Source: Trogon surrucura (Eukaryota > Chordata > Aves > Trogoniformes > Trogonidae). From it: DNA of 64,000 bases. This document shows positions 46,361 through 57,100 of the stretch, in pieces. The first letter of the stretch is position 1; the number at the start of each line of letters is the position of its first letter. The notes below the pieces were generated by a model. It was not told the DNA's origin. It made no database searches and saw only the letters and a list, made by a program, of their open reading frames with translations. Made by a program: the position numbers and the translations under genes. The stretch is taken from positions 34,093,004 to 34,157,003 of the forward strand of contig CM036658.1 of NCBI GenBank assembly GCA_020746105.1, written 5' to 3'.

Positions 46361-46527
46361 GTGACTGGTCGTGTTTTTGTTTCCCAGTGCAAGTTCACAT
46401 GTTCCAAATGTGGTCTGCCTTTGTGTTCTGCTCAGCCCTGACCTCAGGCCCCTCGCCTGACAATGGTGATACTGATGCAGCCCTTGGTCTGAGTGTCAGC
46501 TGTTCACGCTGAGGGTGGCTGCGTTAA
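46361..46527 (+). other. short unique spacer between ECPAS and the first LTR
   Basis: About 165 bp with no repeat or gene recognised. It may include the true ECPAS cleavage site and the G/T-rich downstream element. Confidence 0.5.
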
Positions 46528-47700
46528 TGTATTGGTTTGGCCTGGCCAGATTTTGGTGGCGGGGGGAAGCTGCAGGGTGGCTTCTACAAGAAGCTGCTAG
46601 AAGCTCCCTGAGTTTGACAGAGCCAATGCCAGCCGGCTCCAAAGAGGGACCCGCCGCTGGCCAAGGCTGAGCCTATCAGTAAGGTGATAGCAGAGGAACG
46701 CCTCTGTGAAAAACATATTTAAGAACGGGGAAAAAGAACTGCAACACAACAGCTGGCACAGAGATGGAGGAGTGAGAATCTGTGCAGACACCAAGGTCAG
46801 TGAAGAAGGAGGCGGGGGAGGATGAGCTCCAGGCGCCGGAGCAGAGAGAGTCCCCCGGGTCGTGGTGAAGACCATGGTGAAGCGAGTTGTCCCCCTGCAG
46901 CCCATGGGCGAGGTGCAGATGTCCACCATGAGGATCACCGCGTAGATGTCGACCGTGTAGAGGACTCCACGCCGTGTGGGTGGATGCCTGAAGGGAGCTG
47001 TAGCCCGTGGGCAGCCCGCATCAGAGCAAGTTGCGGCCGGAACCTGTAGTCCGTGGAAGAGAGGAATGCCCACGCTGGAGCAGGTTGGCCGGTGGGACTT
47101 TTGGGACGCTGCAGGGGACTCACGCTGGAGCAGTTTCCCCTGAAGGACTGCTCCTCAGACTCACGAGGGGTGGGCTGCCCCTCGTGAGGTGTCTCACATT
47201 GGGCAGTTTGTGATGAATTGCCCTTCGTGGGATGACTCGCATCGGAGAAGAGCGTGAGGCTTGTCTCCCGTGAGAGGGACCCCACAATGGCCCTGGGGAA
47301 GAGTGAAGAGTCCTCCCCCAGCGTGAAGAAGCCGTGGAACCAACGTCGGATGGACTGACCGCAACCCCCATTCCCTGTCCCCCTGCGCCGCTCGGGGGGA
47401 GGAGGTGGGGAAACCGGGATTGATGTTAAGCCCGGGAAGAAGGGAGGGATGGGGGGAAGGTGTTCTGTTTTTAAGATGTTTTTTCTCATTTCTCACTACT
47501 CCTCTCTGATTGGTTCTCTTAATAAATGTAATTAATTTCCCCAAAATCGAGTCTGTTTTGCCAGGGACAGTAAATGAGGGTGATCTCCCTGTCCTTATCT
47601 CGAACCCTGAGCCCTTGGAAATATTTTCTCCCCCTGTCTAGCAGTGAAGGGGGAGTGAGAGAGCGGCTGTGTGGGTCCTTGGCTGCCGGCCAGGGTCAAA
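46528..47700 (+). mobile_element. solo LTR of an avian endogenous retrovirus, copy A
   Basis: Begins TGTATTGGTTTGGCCTGGCC and continues through a TATA-like ACATATTTAAG (about 46708), a GC-rich block with repeated GCTGGAGCAG-type phrases, and AATAAA (about 47520) before a U5-like end (CTGTCCTTATCTCGAACCC). The 3' end stops at GGGTCAAA, short of the ACCACTACA end of copy C, where a CR1 begins. I see no gag, pol or env between LTRs, so it is a solo LTR. The family is familiar from bird genomes, but I do not assign a name. Confidence 0.82.
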
Positions 47701-49990
47701 CACAGAATCGTAGAACAGTTTAGGTTGGAGAAGACCTTCATACCGTTAACTTAGCAATGCCAGGTCCACCACTAACCCATGTGCCTAAGTGCACATCTAG
47801 ACATCTTTTAAATACCTCCAGGGAAGGTGACCCTGACACTGCCCTGGACAGTCTCAAACAATCCTTGACAACCTTTTCCATGAAGATCTTGTTTCCTAAT
47901 ACCCAATCTAAACCTCCCAGGGTGCATGCGGAGGCCATTGCCTCTTGTCCTATCACTTGTTGCTTGGGAGAAGAGCCCAACTCCCCACTTGGCTACAACC
48001 TCCCTTCAGGTAGTTGTAGGAAGCAGTAGCGTTCTCCCCTGAGCCTCCTCCAGGCTGAATAATCCTGGTTCCCTCAGCCAATCCTCAGAAGACTTGTTCT
48101 TGAGACCCTTCACCTGCTTTGTTGCCCTTCTCTTGACCTCCTCCAGCACCTCTTTCTTGTCAGGAGGCACCCAAAACTAAACACAGGGTTTGAAGTGTGG
48201 CCTCACCAGGGCGGAGTACAGGGGCACAATCCCTTCCTTCGTTCTGCTGGCCACACTATTTCTGATCCAGGCCAGGATGGCTTTCTTGCTCACCTGGGCA
48301 CACTGCTGGCTCATGTTCAGTTGGCTGTTGACCAGCACCCCCAGATCTTTTGCTGCCAGGCAGCTTTCCAGCTACTTTTCCCACCCAGCACTTGTTGAAT
48401 CTCATACAGCTGGCCTTAGCCCATGGATCCAGCCTGTCCAGATCCCTTGGAAGAACCTTCCTACTCAAGCAGATCAACACTCCTGCACAGCTTTGTGTGA
48501 TCTGCAAACTTACTGAGGGTGCATGTGTTTCCCTTATCCAGATCATTGATAAAAAATACTAAACAGAACAGGCCGAACAGATACTTAACTCCATCAAAAC
48601 TCACCTGGAAATCTTCCTGTGTGATCTACTCTGGGCGATCCTGCTTGGGGGGGGTGGACTAGATGATCTTTTGAGGTCCCTTTCAACTGCTGACATTCTG
48701 TGATTCACCACCACTGTGTCCAACCATCCAGCCAATTTTTTAACCAATGAAAATCACAACCATCCAAGCCATGAGCACCCAGTTTCTCCAAACTGAAGTC
48801 TGCATAGAGAACATCCACAGCCCTTCCCTCACCCACTGAGATAGGAAAGGAGGTTGATCAAGCAGGACCTGCACTCAGGATGATGTGTGTGCTCCATAAC
48901 CTTCCCCAGCACCCAGGTCAGACCGACAGGCCTATAGTTCCCCTGCTTCTCCTTCCTGGCCCTTCTTGTAGATGGGCATCACATCTGCAAACCTCCGGTC
49001 CACTGGTCGTGCCTGGTTAGCCAGGACTGCTGATAGAGGATGGAAGGTGCTGTGAGTGAGCGCCTCTGGCAGCTCCCTCAGTACTCTTGGGTGGATCTTA
49101 TCAGGCCCCATAGACAGACCTGTGTGTGTGTGTATGTCTAGGAGGGGCAGCAGGTCACAGCAGGTCACCCAAGATTATGGGGGCTTCATTCTGCTCCCTG
49201 GCCCTGTCTTTCAGCTCAGGGACCTGGGGACCCTGAGAACAAGGGGTCTCACTATTAAAGACTGAGGCCAAGATGGCATTAAGTACCTCAGCCTTTTCCT
49301 CATCCTTGGTCACTGTGTTTTCCCCTGCATCCAACAGAGGATGGAGATTCTCCTTAGCCCTCCTTTTACAGCTAATGGATTTACAGAAACATTTTGTTAT
49401 GTATTGCCTGTTACAGCAGTAGCCAAAATAAATTCTGGTTGAGGTTTGGCCCTTTTCTCCATGCATAACTTCATAACATCCTTGCAGTCATTGAGTTGCC
49501 TGCCCCTTCTTTCAAAGGTCATAAATTCTTTTATTCTTGAGTTCTAACTAAATTTCTCTGTTAAGTTTCAGGCTGGTCTTCTTCCCTGTCAACTTGTCTT
49601 GCGACACACGGTGACAGCTTGTTCCTGCACCTTCCAGATTTTCTTCTTGAAGAACAAAGATCAAGCCGCCTTGTACTCCTTTGCCCTTCAGGGCCACCTC
49701 CCAAGGGATTCTGTCAGCCAGGCTCCTCAACAGGCCAAAAGCTGCTCTCATGAAGTCCAAGGTAGCAGTACTAACAACATCGCTCTTCTACGAAAATCAA
49801 AAACTCCCTCATTTTGTGATCACTGTGCCCAAGACAGCCTTGAACCATCGCCTCACCCCTACGTCCTTCTCCGTTCACGAACAGCAGCTCCAGTCGTGGT
49901 GCACGCAGAGCTTGAGAGATGCCGTGGCTTTCTGCCAGGTGAACACCCTTGCCCCCTGGTCGAGCTGGCAGAATTTCGGCACCCCTCCTG
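47701..49990 (-). mobile_element. CR1 LINE, long degenerate antisense copy
   Basis: The plus strand begins CACAGAATCGTAGAACAG, the complement of a CR1 3' terminus. Minus-strand fragments then follow CR1 ORF2 from C- to N-terminal: WAKASCMRFNKC-type RT tail, GPDKIHPRVLRELPEA (RT), a TKDEEKAEVLNAILASVFN linker, and GCLGHSDHKMREF (endonuclease end). Many stops and shifts break it. The 5' edge is unclear, and a GC-rich block reaching about 50250 may also belong to it. Confidence 0.88.
48591..48706 (+). mobile_element. short CR1 3' tail nested in the antisense CR1
   Basis: Reads like the last 115 bp of the copy at 28544 (CACCTGGA, TGTGATCTACT, GGACTAGATGATCTTTTGAG, ATTCTGTG) but on the plus strand. 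Antisense CR1 sequence lies on both sides, so it looks like an insertion into the older element. Confidence 0.8.
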
Positions 49991-50279
49991 CATGCCCTGA
50001 CACCCCATGCCCAGCCTGATGCCCCCACCCAGTGTTTGCTTGTGCTCTCCCAGCTGCTTTTTAAAGGCAGGCAAGAAGGACGGTGGTCAGGGTGGTGGCG
50101 GGTGTTCTGGCAAGGCCCAGGCCTCCTCAGCATCTTCCCCAAGAGCTGCCAGCTCCCAGTGTGTCTTTCCAGGTGTCAGGAGAAGCCCCTGTGCGCCCCG
50201 ACCCACCCCTGGCTCCCTGGGGTGGCTGACAGCCCCTTTCAGTTATGCCACGTCCAGTTAGGAGAAACTGTGTGAATGG
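49991..50279 (+). other. GC-rich block between the CR1 and SMC2
   Basis: Markedly GC-rich compared with SMC2 next to it. It may be the worn 5' part of the antisense CR1, but I could not match a clear motif. Frames on both strands here show no known domain. Confidence 0.4.
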
Positions 50280-51013
50280 GGTGTTTAAGACGAGTTTATT
50301 TATTTTAAGAATGATCAAGAACTTAAAATTTCCAAAATATTCCAGATATGGACATGTTTTCCCTCATATCCGACCTCACCTCAAATTCACTACTCTAAAT
50401 TCTGAAATTAAGAAAAAAAGGTGGGGAAAAAAAAAAAATCAGCTAAGTGGAAGAGAGCAAGCAAATACAAGTTGTATGCATGTTAGCTACCAACTGTTTC
50501 ATGAACATTAGTGCAGCAAATTACAAAAATTGTAAAAATAATTTGGTTGATGACTGTCTTACTCCTTAAAAGGCAATTACATGAGCTTAAAAATTGGTAT
50601 GCTATTTTTCTCTGGTATTTGACAATAGGAGATAAAGACAGTGTTTACACTTCACAACAGATTTTTTCTAATGACTTGAACGCTGTGAGTCAAATCAGAT
50701 TTTCCTCATTCAAAGGCTCCAGTTCCTCCTGTTGATCTTAAAAAGCTACTGCTTATGTACATTTATGTGTAAAAGCCTACATAGAGATGGCGGGAATTAC
50801 TTATGGGACACGACGGGGAATAAATGCGGCCAGTTCATTTAAAAGCCGCCTGTGAATTTCAGTTCTTCATCACGTGTGGATAGGGAGTGAAAGGTAAAAC
50901 ATAAGAAAAGTATTTTTAATCTTGAAATACTCCTTTTAAGTAAAAGTTAAAACTAGAGTTTCTTCCTGGCCTAGCTATAGACTGGGGACAGAACACTCCA
51001 GAGAACCTGCTAC
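50280..51013 (-). other. SMC2: SMC2 3' untranslated region
   Basis: Non-coding stretch from the stop codon to overlapping AATAAA signals on the minus strand (50304-50295). It is AT-rich and unique, with no repeat seen. The exact cleavage site is not visible. Confidence 0.6.
50295..50304 (-). promoter_or_regulatory. poly(A) signal of SMC2
   Basis: The minus strand reads AATAAATAAA, two overlapping signals about 710 bp past the SMC2 stop codon. It lies only a few hundred bases from the CR1 and GC-rich block that fills the intergenic space. Confidence 0.6.
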
Positions 51014-51190
51014 TCAGCATGCCTTCTGCAGGTTCTTTTTAGGCACTGGTGTGCTTTTATGGTCAGATTCCTTTCTCCTGTTTTGGAACTGGTCGCATCT
51101 TGCAATAGTGGATACACCATCCACAAACTTTGTCTTGTAGAGGACATTGGCGTTGTTAAACATGCCATCCTTCAAGGACACCACAATAAA
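51014..51190 (-). CDS. SMC2: SMC2 last coding exon
   Basis: [20 protein letters not shown], then [11 protein letters not shown], and a basic tail ending NLQKAC with TGA at 51016-51014. The core is the last strand and helix of the ATPase head. The tail after VSTIAR does not resemble the human tail as I recall it. Confidence 0.94.
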   Translation of the reverse strand, partial: FIVVSLKDGMFNNANVLYKTKFVDGVSTIARCDQFQNRRKESDHKSTPVPKKNLQKAC

Positions 51191-54100
51191 CTAAAACAAA
51201 ACAGAAAATTTCAGGTAAACGCTACCATCCAAATCAAGTCTTTGAACAACACTGTAAAAGGCTTGCAAGAGGATTCCTTCTATTTTACCTGGCTAATATC
51301 TTAGTGGTAAAGCTTCAGAAAATACCCTAAATGCAACTGAAGCCCAACAGAATGTGCTAAGCAGGTGATGTAGACCCACAGGCCAGGCATTTCCTCCAGC
51401 TAATGATGCACAGCTCTGTCCAAATCCCACCTCTTGGCCTAGTGTACAAAATACCTGTTCACAGTGCATCAATCACTGGGAAAAACAATGTTGCCATGAA
51501 TTTGTAAGAATGCAGGATCTTTCATAGTCTAAAGATATTGCTTAGATTATTTTACAATACTCTTAACAGATGTTCCCCACCTAGGTCATGTCATACCACC
51601 AGAGACAGGTACTGCCTTTCATTCGAAGTAGGAAGTTTCATTAGTTCTACATATTTTTACATGCACACACCACAGAGATACAGGGATTCTTTCCACTAGT
51701 GCCTGGCTTATTTCAGCACCAAAATATTTTTCAAGCTCACATTAAAGAGCTCTAGCAAAAAAAACCAAAACAAATATCTGGATGTGGATCATGCCTGAAG
51801 TGGATCACATCATGGATTCTATTCCCTATTACTACTTGTTTTTCTCAGCCACTGCAGCAATGGCTAAAATTAAACTTGAATGCTTAGAAGTTTCATAGCT
51901 GCCATATCACAGCGTACCTTTAAGTTGAGAGAACTTAGAAATACAGCACACATCTCTGGAATAAATACTTGAACAGCTGAGACTCCTCAGTGGCAGAATG
52001 CCTCTGAAAATAACAGAGTGCATAAATAGATGATCACAACAGTTTCAAGACCATACCTGGGAGTGTCTGAAATGAGAACGAAGCATCTGCCCAATATTCT
52101 GGGTATGAGAGAGATCAAGAGCTGCATCCACTTCATCCAAAATGTAAATTGGAGCAGGTTTGAAGAGAAGCATGGCTAAGATCAAGGACAAGGCCACCAA
52201 CGATCTAATACAGAGAACAAGAGAGTTATCTTCTACCTTCTTGTTTGACAGGCTGTGGCTTATGAAAACATTTGTTTGCTGTAACAAAATGCTCTCTCAA
52301 AAGTAGATTCGTGCTATAAGTTCCAAAGAGACAGAATGAGAGCTTGTGCCACAACTTTAGTTTTCAAAATATGAAGCCTTCTACCAGAAATGGCAAATGT
52401 AACTTGCTGTTTTATCAGAAGATCAGATTAATTGGGTAATATTTAAAACCATGCTGTTGCTTTATCTCTTTTCAGTTCTCAGTTTTGCAGTGCTGTTTTT
52501 CAACATACAGTTCTTGAAGCATTCTGTCCTTTAGAAAGTTCTGCATCTCTGTCTCACCTCCTCATAAATTCCGTTTCTACCATGACACTACTCCAGCACT
52601 GGGGCAGAACTTGTCTATGTAGATTTTTGTGATTACAACGCAAAGGCTGGACTGTCTAATTAAACAGTATCTCAGTACTACCTAGAGTTAACTCCCCAAT
52701 CTATTTTTCTCCATGGAGTAAAATCTTGTTTGTTAACATACGCCACGTAATGCACTGTTTCAAGTCAGCTTCCTCTTTCAGTATTAAGTCAGGTTGGAGG
52801 AGACAAGAGTCCCTGACTTAACTAGGGAAAAAAGTCATTCTTGCTTTTCTGAGCTATAATTAGCTAGACCTATCAACAATATACACAACTGCAATGGAAA
52901 GCAAGCAAAAAAACCCAGAAAGTTCACCAACCTTTGTCCTCCACTAAGTTCTGTTAGGTTTTCCTTCCAGGTGTTTCCTAAGGCAATTCTGAACTCCAGA
53001 CCATCCACGACATTCTGGGTTTTAGAGGCCACTAGCATAGCTTTGGCTCCTGGTAGAAGCATTGAGAAAATTGAACCAAAGTCTTCATTCACCTAGAAGT
53101 AAGACCATAAAGGATGTATGTATGTGCTTTGAATCAAAGGCACAAACATCTAAAAACTTAGGAGTAAGCTGCACTATGTGCTAGACATCCTGCCCAATCT
53201 AACCCAATGACTTTTTATGTCTTGAAGATCAGCACATACAGGATACTGAGAAAATGTTAGCATATGAGATCTTTAATTTTCTCTATACCGAAAAGAAAAA
53301 CAGCACCAAGGGATGGAGATATATATATATATGACACACTAAGCATTTTAGAAGGATCAAATCAAAGAAACATTCAAAAATGGAATCGAAAGAAAAATTT
53401 CAAACATCGTTAGGTCCTACCTCAGATTTATTAACAGGCAGGTTGTGATTTCTCCCAATTAAAGGACTACTAAAATTGTAAGCACCTTGTAAGAGGCACA
53501 CACTGCATACTTTCTACTCCTTTTCTTCCCAGGATTACTTAAGCAATGTCCAGGTACTGGATGGGATGAAACTTTGTAAATGTAGGTAAAAATTTCATAG
53601 GTCAAGGAATATATCTGAGAATGCACTTATTCCACCACACATGATGCTTTTAAATACAATTCACTAATTTTTGCCAAACAAGATTTTGCAATGAAAAGGT
53701 ACCATTTTGTCAGTGATATCTTGAGTATGGGCAGTAATAATTAAATAATAACACTTTATTTGAGCAATTTAAGCTTAGATGTAATCAAACTTCTCAAAGG
53801 CAAAAAATAAAAGTTCTCCTAGTACAGCAGAAAAGAATGCATCAACAGCTTTCCATGCAGAATGGGCAAGGGAAAATTTTAGACGTTTGCTATAGTTCAT
53901 TATATAAGACAACTAATAAGGTAGAATGCTTAGGCAATAGAAACAAATCAGTTGTTTCTCTGTTCCAGTGTTGCCTATCCTATCAGTGACATGAAGAGTA
54001 GCCCAGGTCCATGGCCCCACATTGTATGGGGCTATACACAGGGTTCATGGTCAAATACAAAAACAGACTGTATCACTGTTTTGTCCAAATTCCATGTGAG

Positions 54101-57100
54101 AGACTGTGACTTCAGCATGCCAGTAGCTTAACCTTTCTTAAATTTTTGCAAGCACTGAAAGAGAATGGTAAAGTAGTTTTGCAGGTTTAACTGTATCTTT
54201 ACAATTCTCAGATATTTCAGATTTTATTCTCAAAAGTGAGATGGAATGGAAGGAATGGTTATTTTTTACTTGTATTGGGATTGTCTGGCCAGATTTCGGT
54301 GGCGGGGGGCTGTAGGGGTGGCTTCTGCAAGCAGCTGCTCAAAGCTTCCCCTAGGTCTGATGGAGTCAAAGCCAGTCGGCTCCAAAGACGGACCTGCCTA
54401 TGTGATAGCATCTAAGAACGAGGGAAAAAGAACAGCACCACAATAACTGGCAGCGAGAGAAAGCAGTGAGAATAGGTGAAGACACCAAGGTCAGTGAAGA
54501 AAAGGGGAGGATGAGCTCCAGGCTTCAGAGCAGAGACTCCCCTCAGTTGTGGTGAAGACCATGGTGAAGCAGGCTGTCCCCCTGCAGCCCATGGGTGTGA
54601 CAGGGTGTAGATGCCCACCTGTGGCCTGTGGAAGACCCTACACCAGAGTGGGTGGGTGCCTGAAGGGGGCTGTGACACGGTGGGAAGCCCGCACTGGAGC
54701 AGGTTGCTGCCAGAGCCTGTAGCCTGTGGAGAGTGAGAAGCCCATACCCAAGCAGGTTGGGTGGCAGGACTTTGTGACACCGCAGGGGACTCGCACTGGA
54801 GCAGTTTCCCCCTGAAGGACTGAACCTCATGGAGAGACTCACGTTGGGGCAGTTTGTCAAGAACTGTCTCTTGTGAGAGGACTCACATTGGAGCGTGAAA
54901 GTGTGAAAAACAGTCTCCTCTGAGAGAGACCCTACACTGGAGCAGGGGAAGAGTGAGGAGTCCTCCCCTGGAGGAAGAAGGAGGAGTGAAGACAACAATG
55001 GACGAACTGACCACAACCCTCATTCCCCGAACCTCGGGCTTCTTGGGGGGAGGAGGTGGATAAATTGGGAGTAAGCCTGGGAAGGGAGGGGTGGAAGGGA
55101 AGGTGTTATTTTTAAGATTTGCTTTTACTTCTCATTTCTCCGATTTGATTGTAATAAATTTAATTAATTTCCACAAATCAAGCCTCTTTTGCCCAGAACA
55201 GTAGCTGCAAGTGATCCCTCTGTCCTTATCTCAAACCATGGGCCCTTCATTATATTTTCTCCCCCCCATCTAGCTGACAAGAAGTGACAGAGTAGCTGTG
55301 GTAAGTACCTGGCTGCCAGCCACGGTCAGACCACTACAGTACTTTAAATACTAGGTAAAGGAGATCAATTCTGTAAAGAGATTCCTCCCCTGCCCCCTGC
55401 CCTCCCCAGAAACATGCAAAACAACAACCTAAGTTAAATCTGATCCTCTGCAAAAACGTGAAGATTAGATTTCAAGTGTCATACCTTTTTGCAGGCAATC
55501 TGTAAAGTTTCACTTTTCTTCCGGTCAAGCTCTTTGATAGCTGCTAGAATTTTCAACTTGTCATTCTCTACAATTCTTTTTTTCCTCATTAACTCATTGT
55601 ACTAGTGTATTAAGAAGAAAAGATTGATTTCAATACACCATGTGCTCAAAGATATTTTGTGTTAATCTTACAGTTTCATTATTTGTTGGTTTTGTAACTA
55701 TGGAATAGCCATAAACCACAAGACTGAAACCCAAAGCATTCACTTAGCTGTATATGTAGGATTTAAGTTTTAGGATATTATTTGCAAATTAAGCATTAGA
55801 ATTTTCAACAATTGGCAAAGGGGAAGACCAACGTTACTCTGAAAGTTGCACTTCCCTTTCAAGTTAATCATTTGTTGATTTGTCATAGAAGAATGTTTCC
55901 TGAGGTTGTTAGGAAGAACAGGCCAATTCTAATCATGAAACAGGACTAGAAAATTTGAAGTGTCAGGGAGTGGACAGTTTTGAGATAATCCTGGAATAGT
56001 CTCAAGATATAGACAAATTTGAGACAGCCCTGGAACATCTTGAAGATGAGCCATTTCTTGATCCACAACCTTTAACAAAGTATGTAAATCTCAGATATTG
56101 TAACAGATATCACAAAGCTGATCTAATGCTGCTGCTGCTGCAACTTAAGATGGATTGGGGCAGGGAGGAATGAAATCATTCTTTTTTACTGTCCGAAGCA
56201 AAGATTATGCCTAATCTAGAAAACCAGTGCGTAAGTGAATAGCTGAAAATTATAGGATCAGTATAAAACATCTAATAAAAGGTTTCCTGCTATATCATGA
56301 AGGTCTAGTTTTATTTTTGGTGTATTCAGAAATAGCTTTATATTTTCATATGCTCTATGTTATACATAACACTATATATCCAAACTGCCCACTCTTTATA
56401 GGTTAAAGCACAAAAAGTTTACCCGCTCCTCTGTCTCAGAAAGCATAGCCATAGCTCTCAAGTTCACACTCCTTCCCAACATCTCTTTCATCTCCTGTAA
56501 TTTCTGCAAGTTCTGACCCGCTTCTTCAGGATCATTAGCTTTGAAGTCATAGGCTGTGTTTGGCTGGCCAAAAAGCGGTTTGTCTGAAGCTATCCACTCA
56601 TACTCTTTCAGCATTTTGGTCACCTGTAAACAAGAAGATATGTTGAGGCTTTTTTCCCCCTCCCCGCCCCAATTCTCCAATGTGAGTTAAAAATAATAAA
56701 TAAATAATCAACATCCTGAAATTGCAACATTAATTCTTCCATCTCAACAGAGCACAGGTGTGAACCTTTACAATGCTTCATGTGATTTCTAAGACTGTAG
56801 ATAAACCAAGATCAAGGGAGCTTCCATATACACCCAATATTCACCTGGAACATGTTTTTCTGTATCTGGACTAAGCCACTGTTACTTAACCTCAGGATTA
56901 GCTTCTTTAATTAGTTGGCTAATAGTCCACGCAGTCAGAATGTTCTTCTCATTGATCACCTTCACACTATGATCTACTCTCTATCAGTCCATACTGATAA
57001 GCTCTGTTACAATTTACAACTGCCACCTCCTCCTCCTCAAATAAAACTTCTCACATCAAGAGCTGGAAACACAACAGTGCGTATTAAGAAACAAGGGCAT

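Noticed and set aside
46597..47489. Minus-strand frames of 158 and 184 codons
   Set aside because: They lie wholly inside solo LTR copy A. LTRs of this GC-rich type often stay open by composition.
47738..50142. Numerous frames on both strands in the intergenic region as small genes
   Set aside because: The minus-strand ones are pieces of CR1 ORF2 and the plus-strand ones are their shadows.
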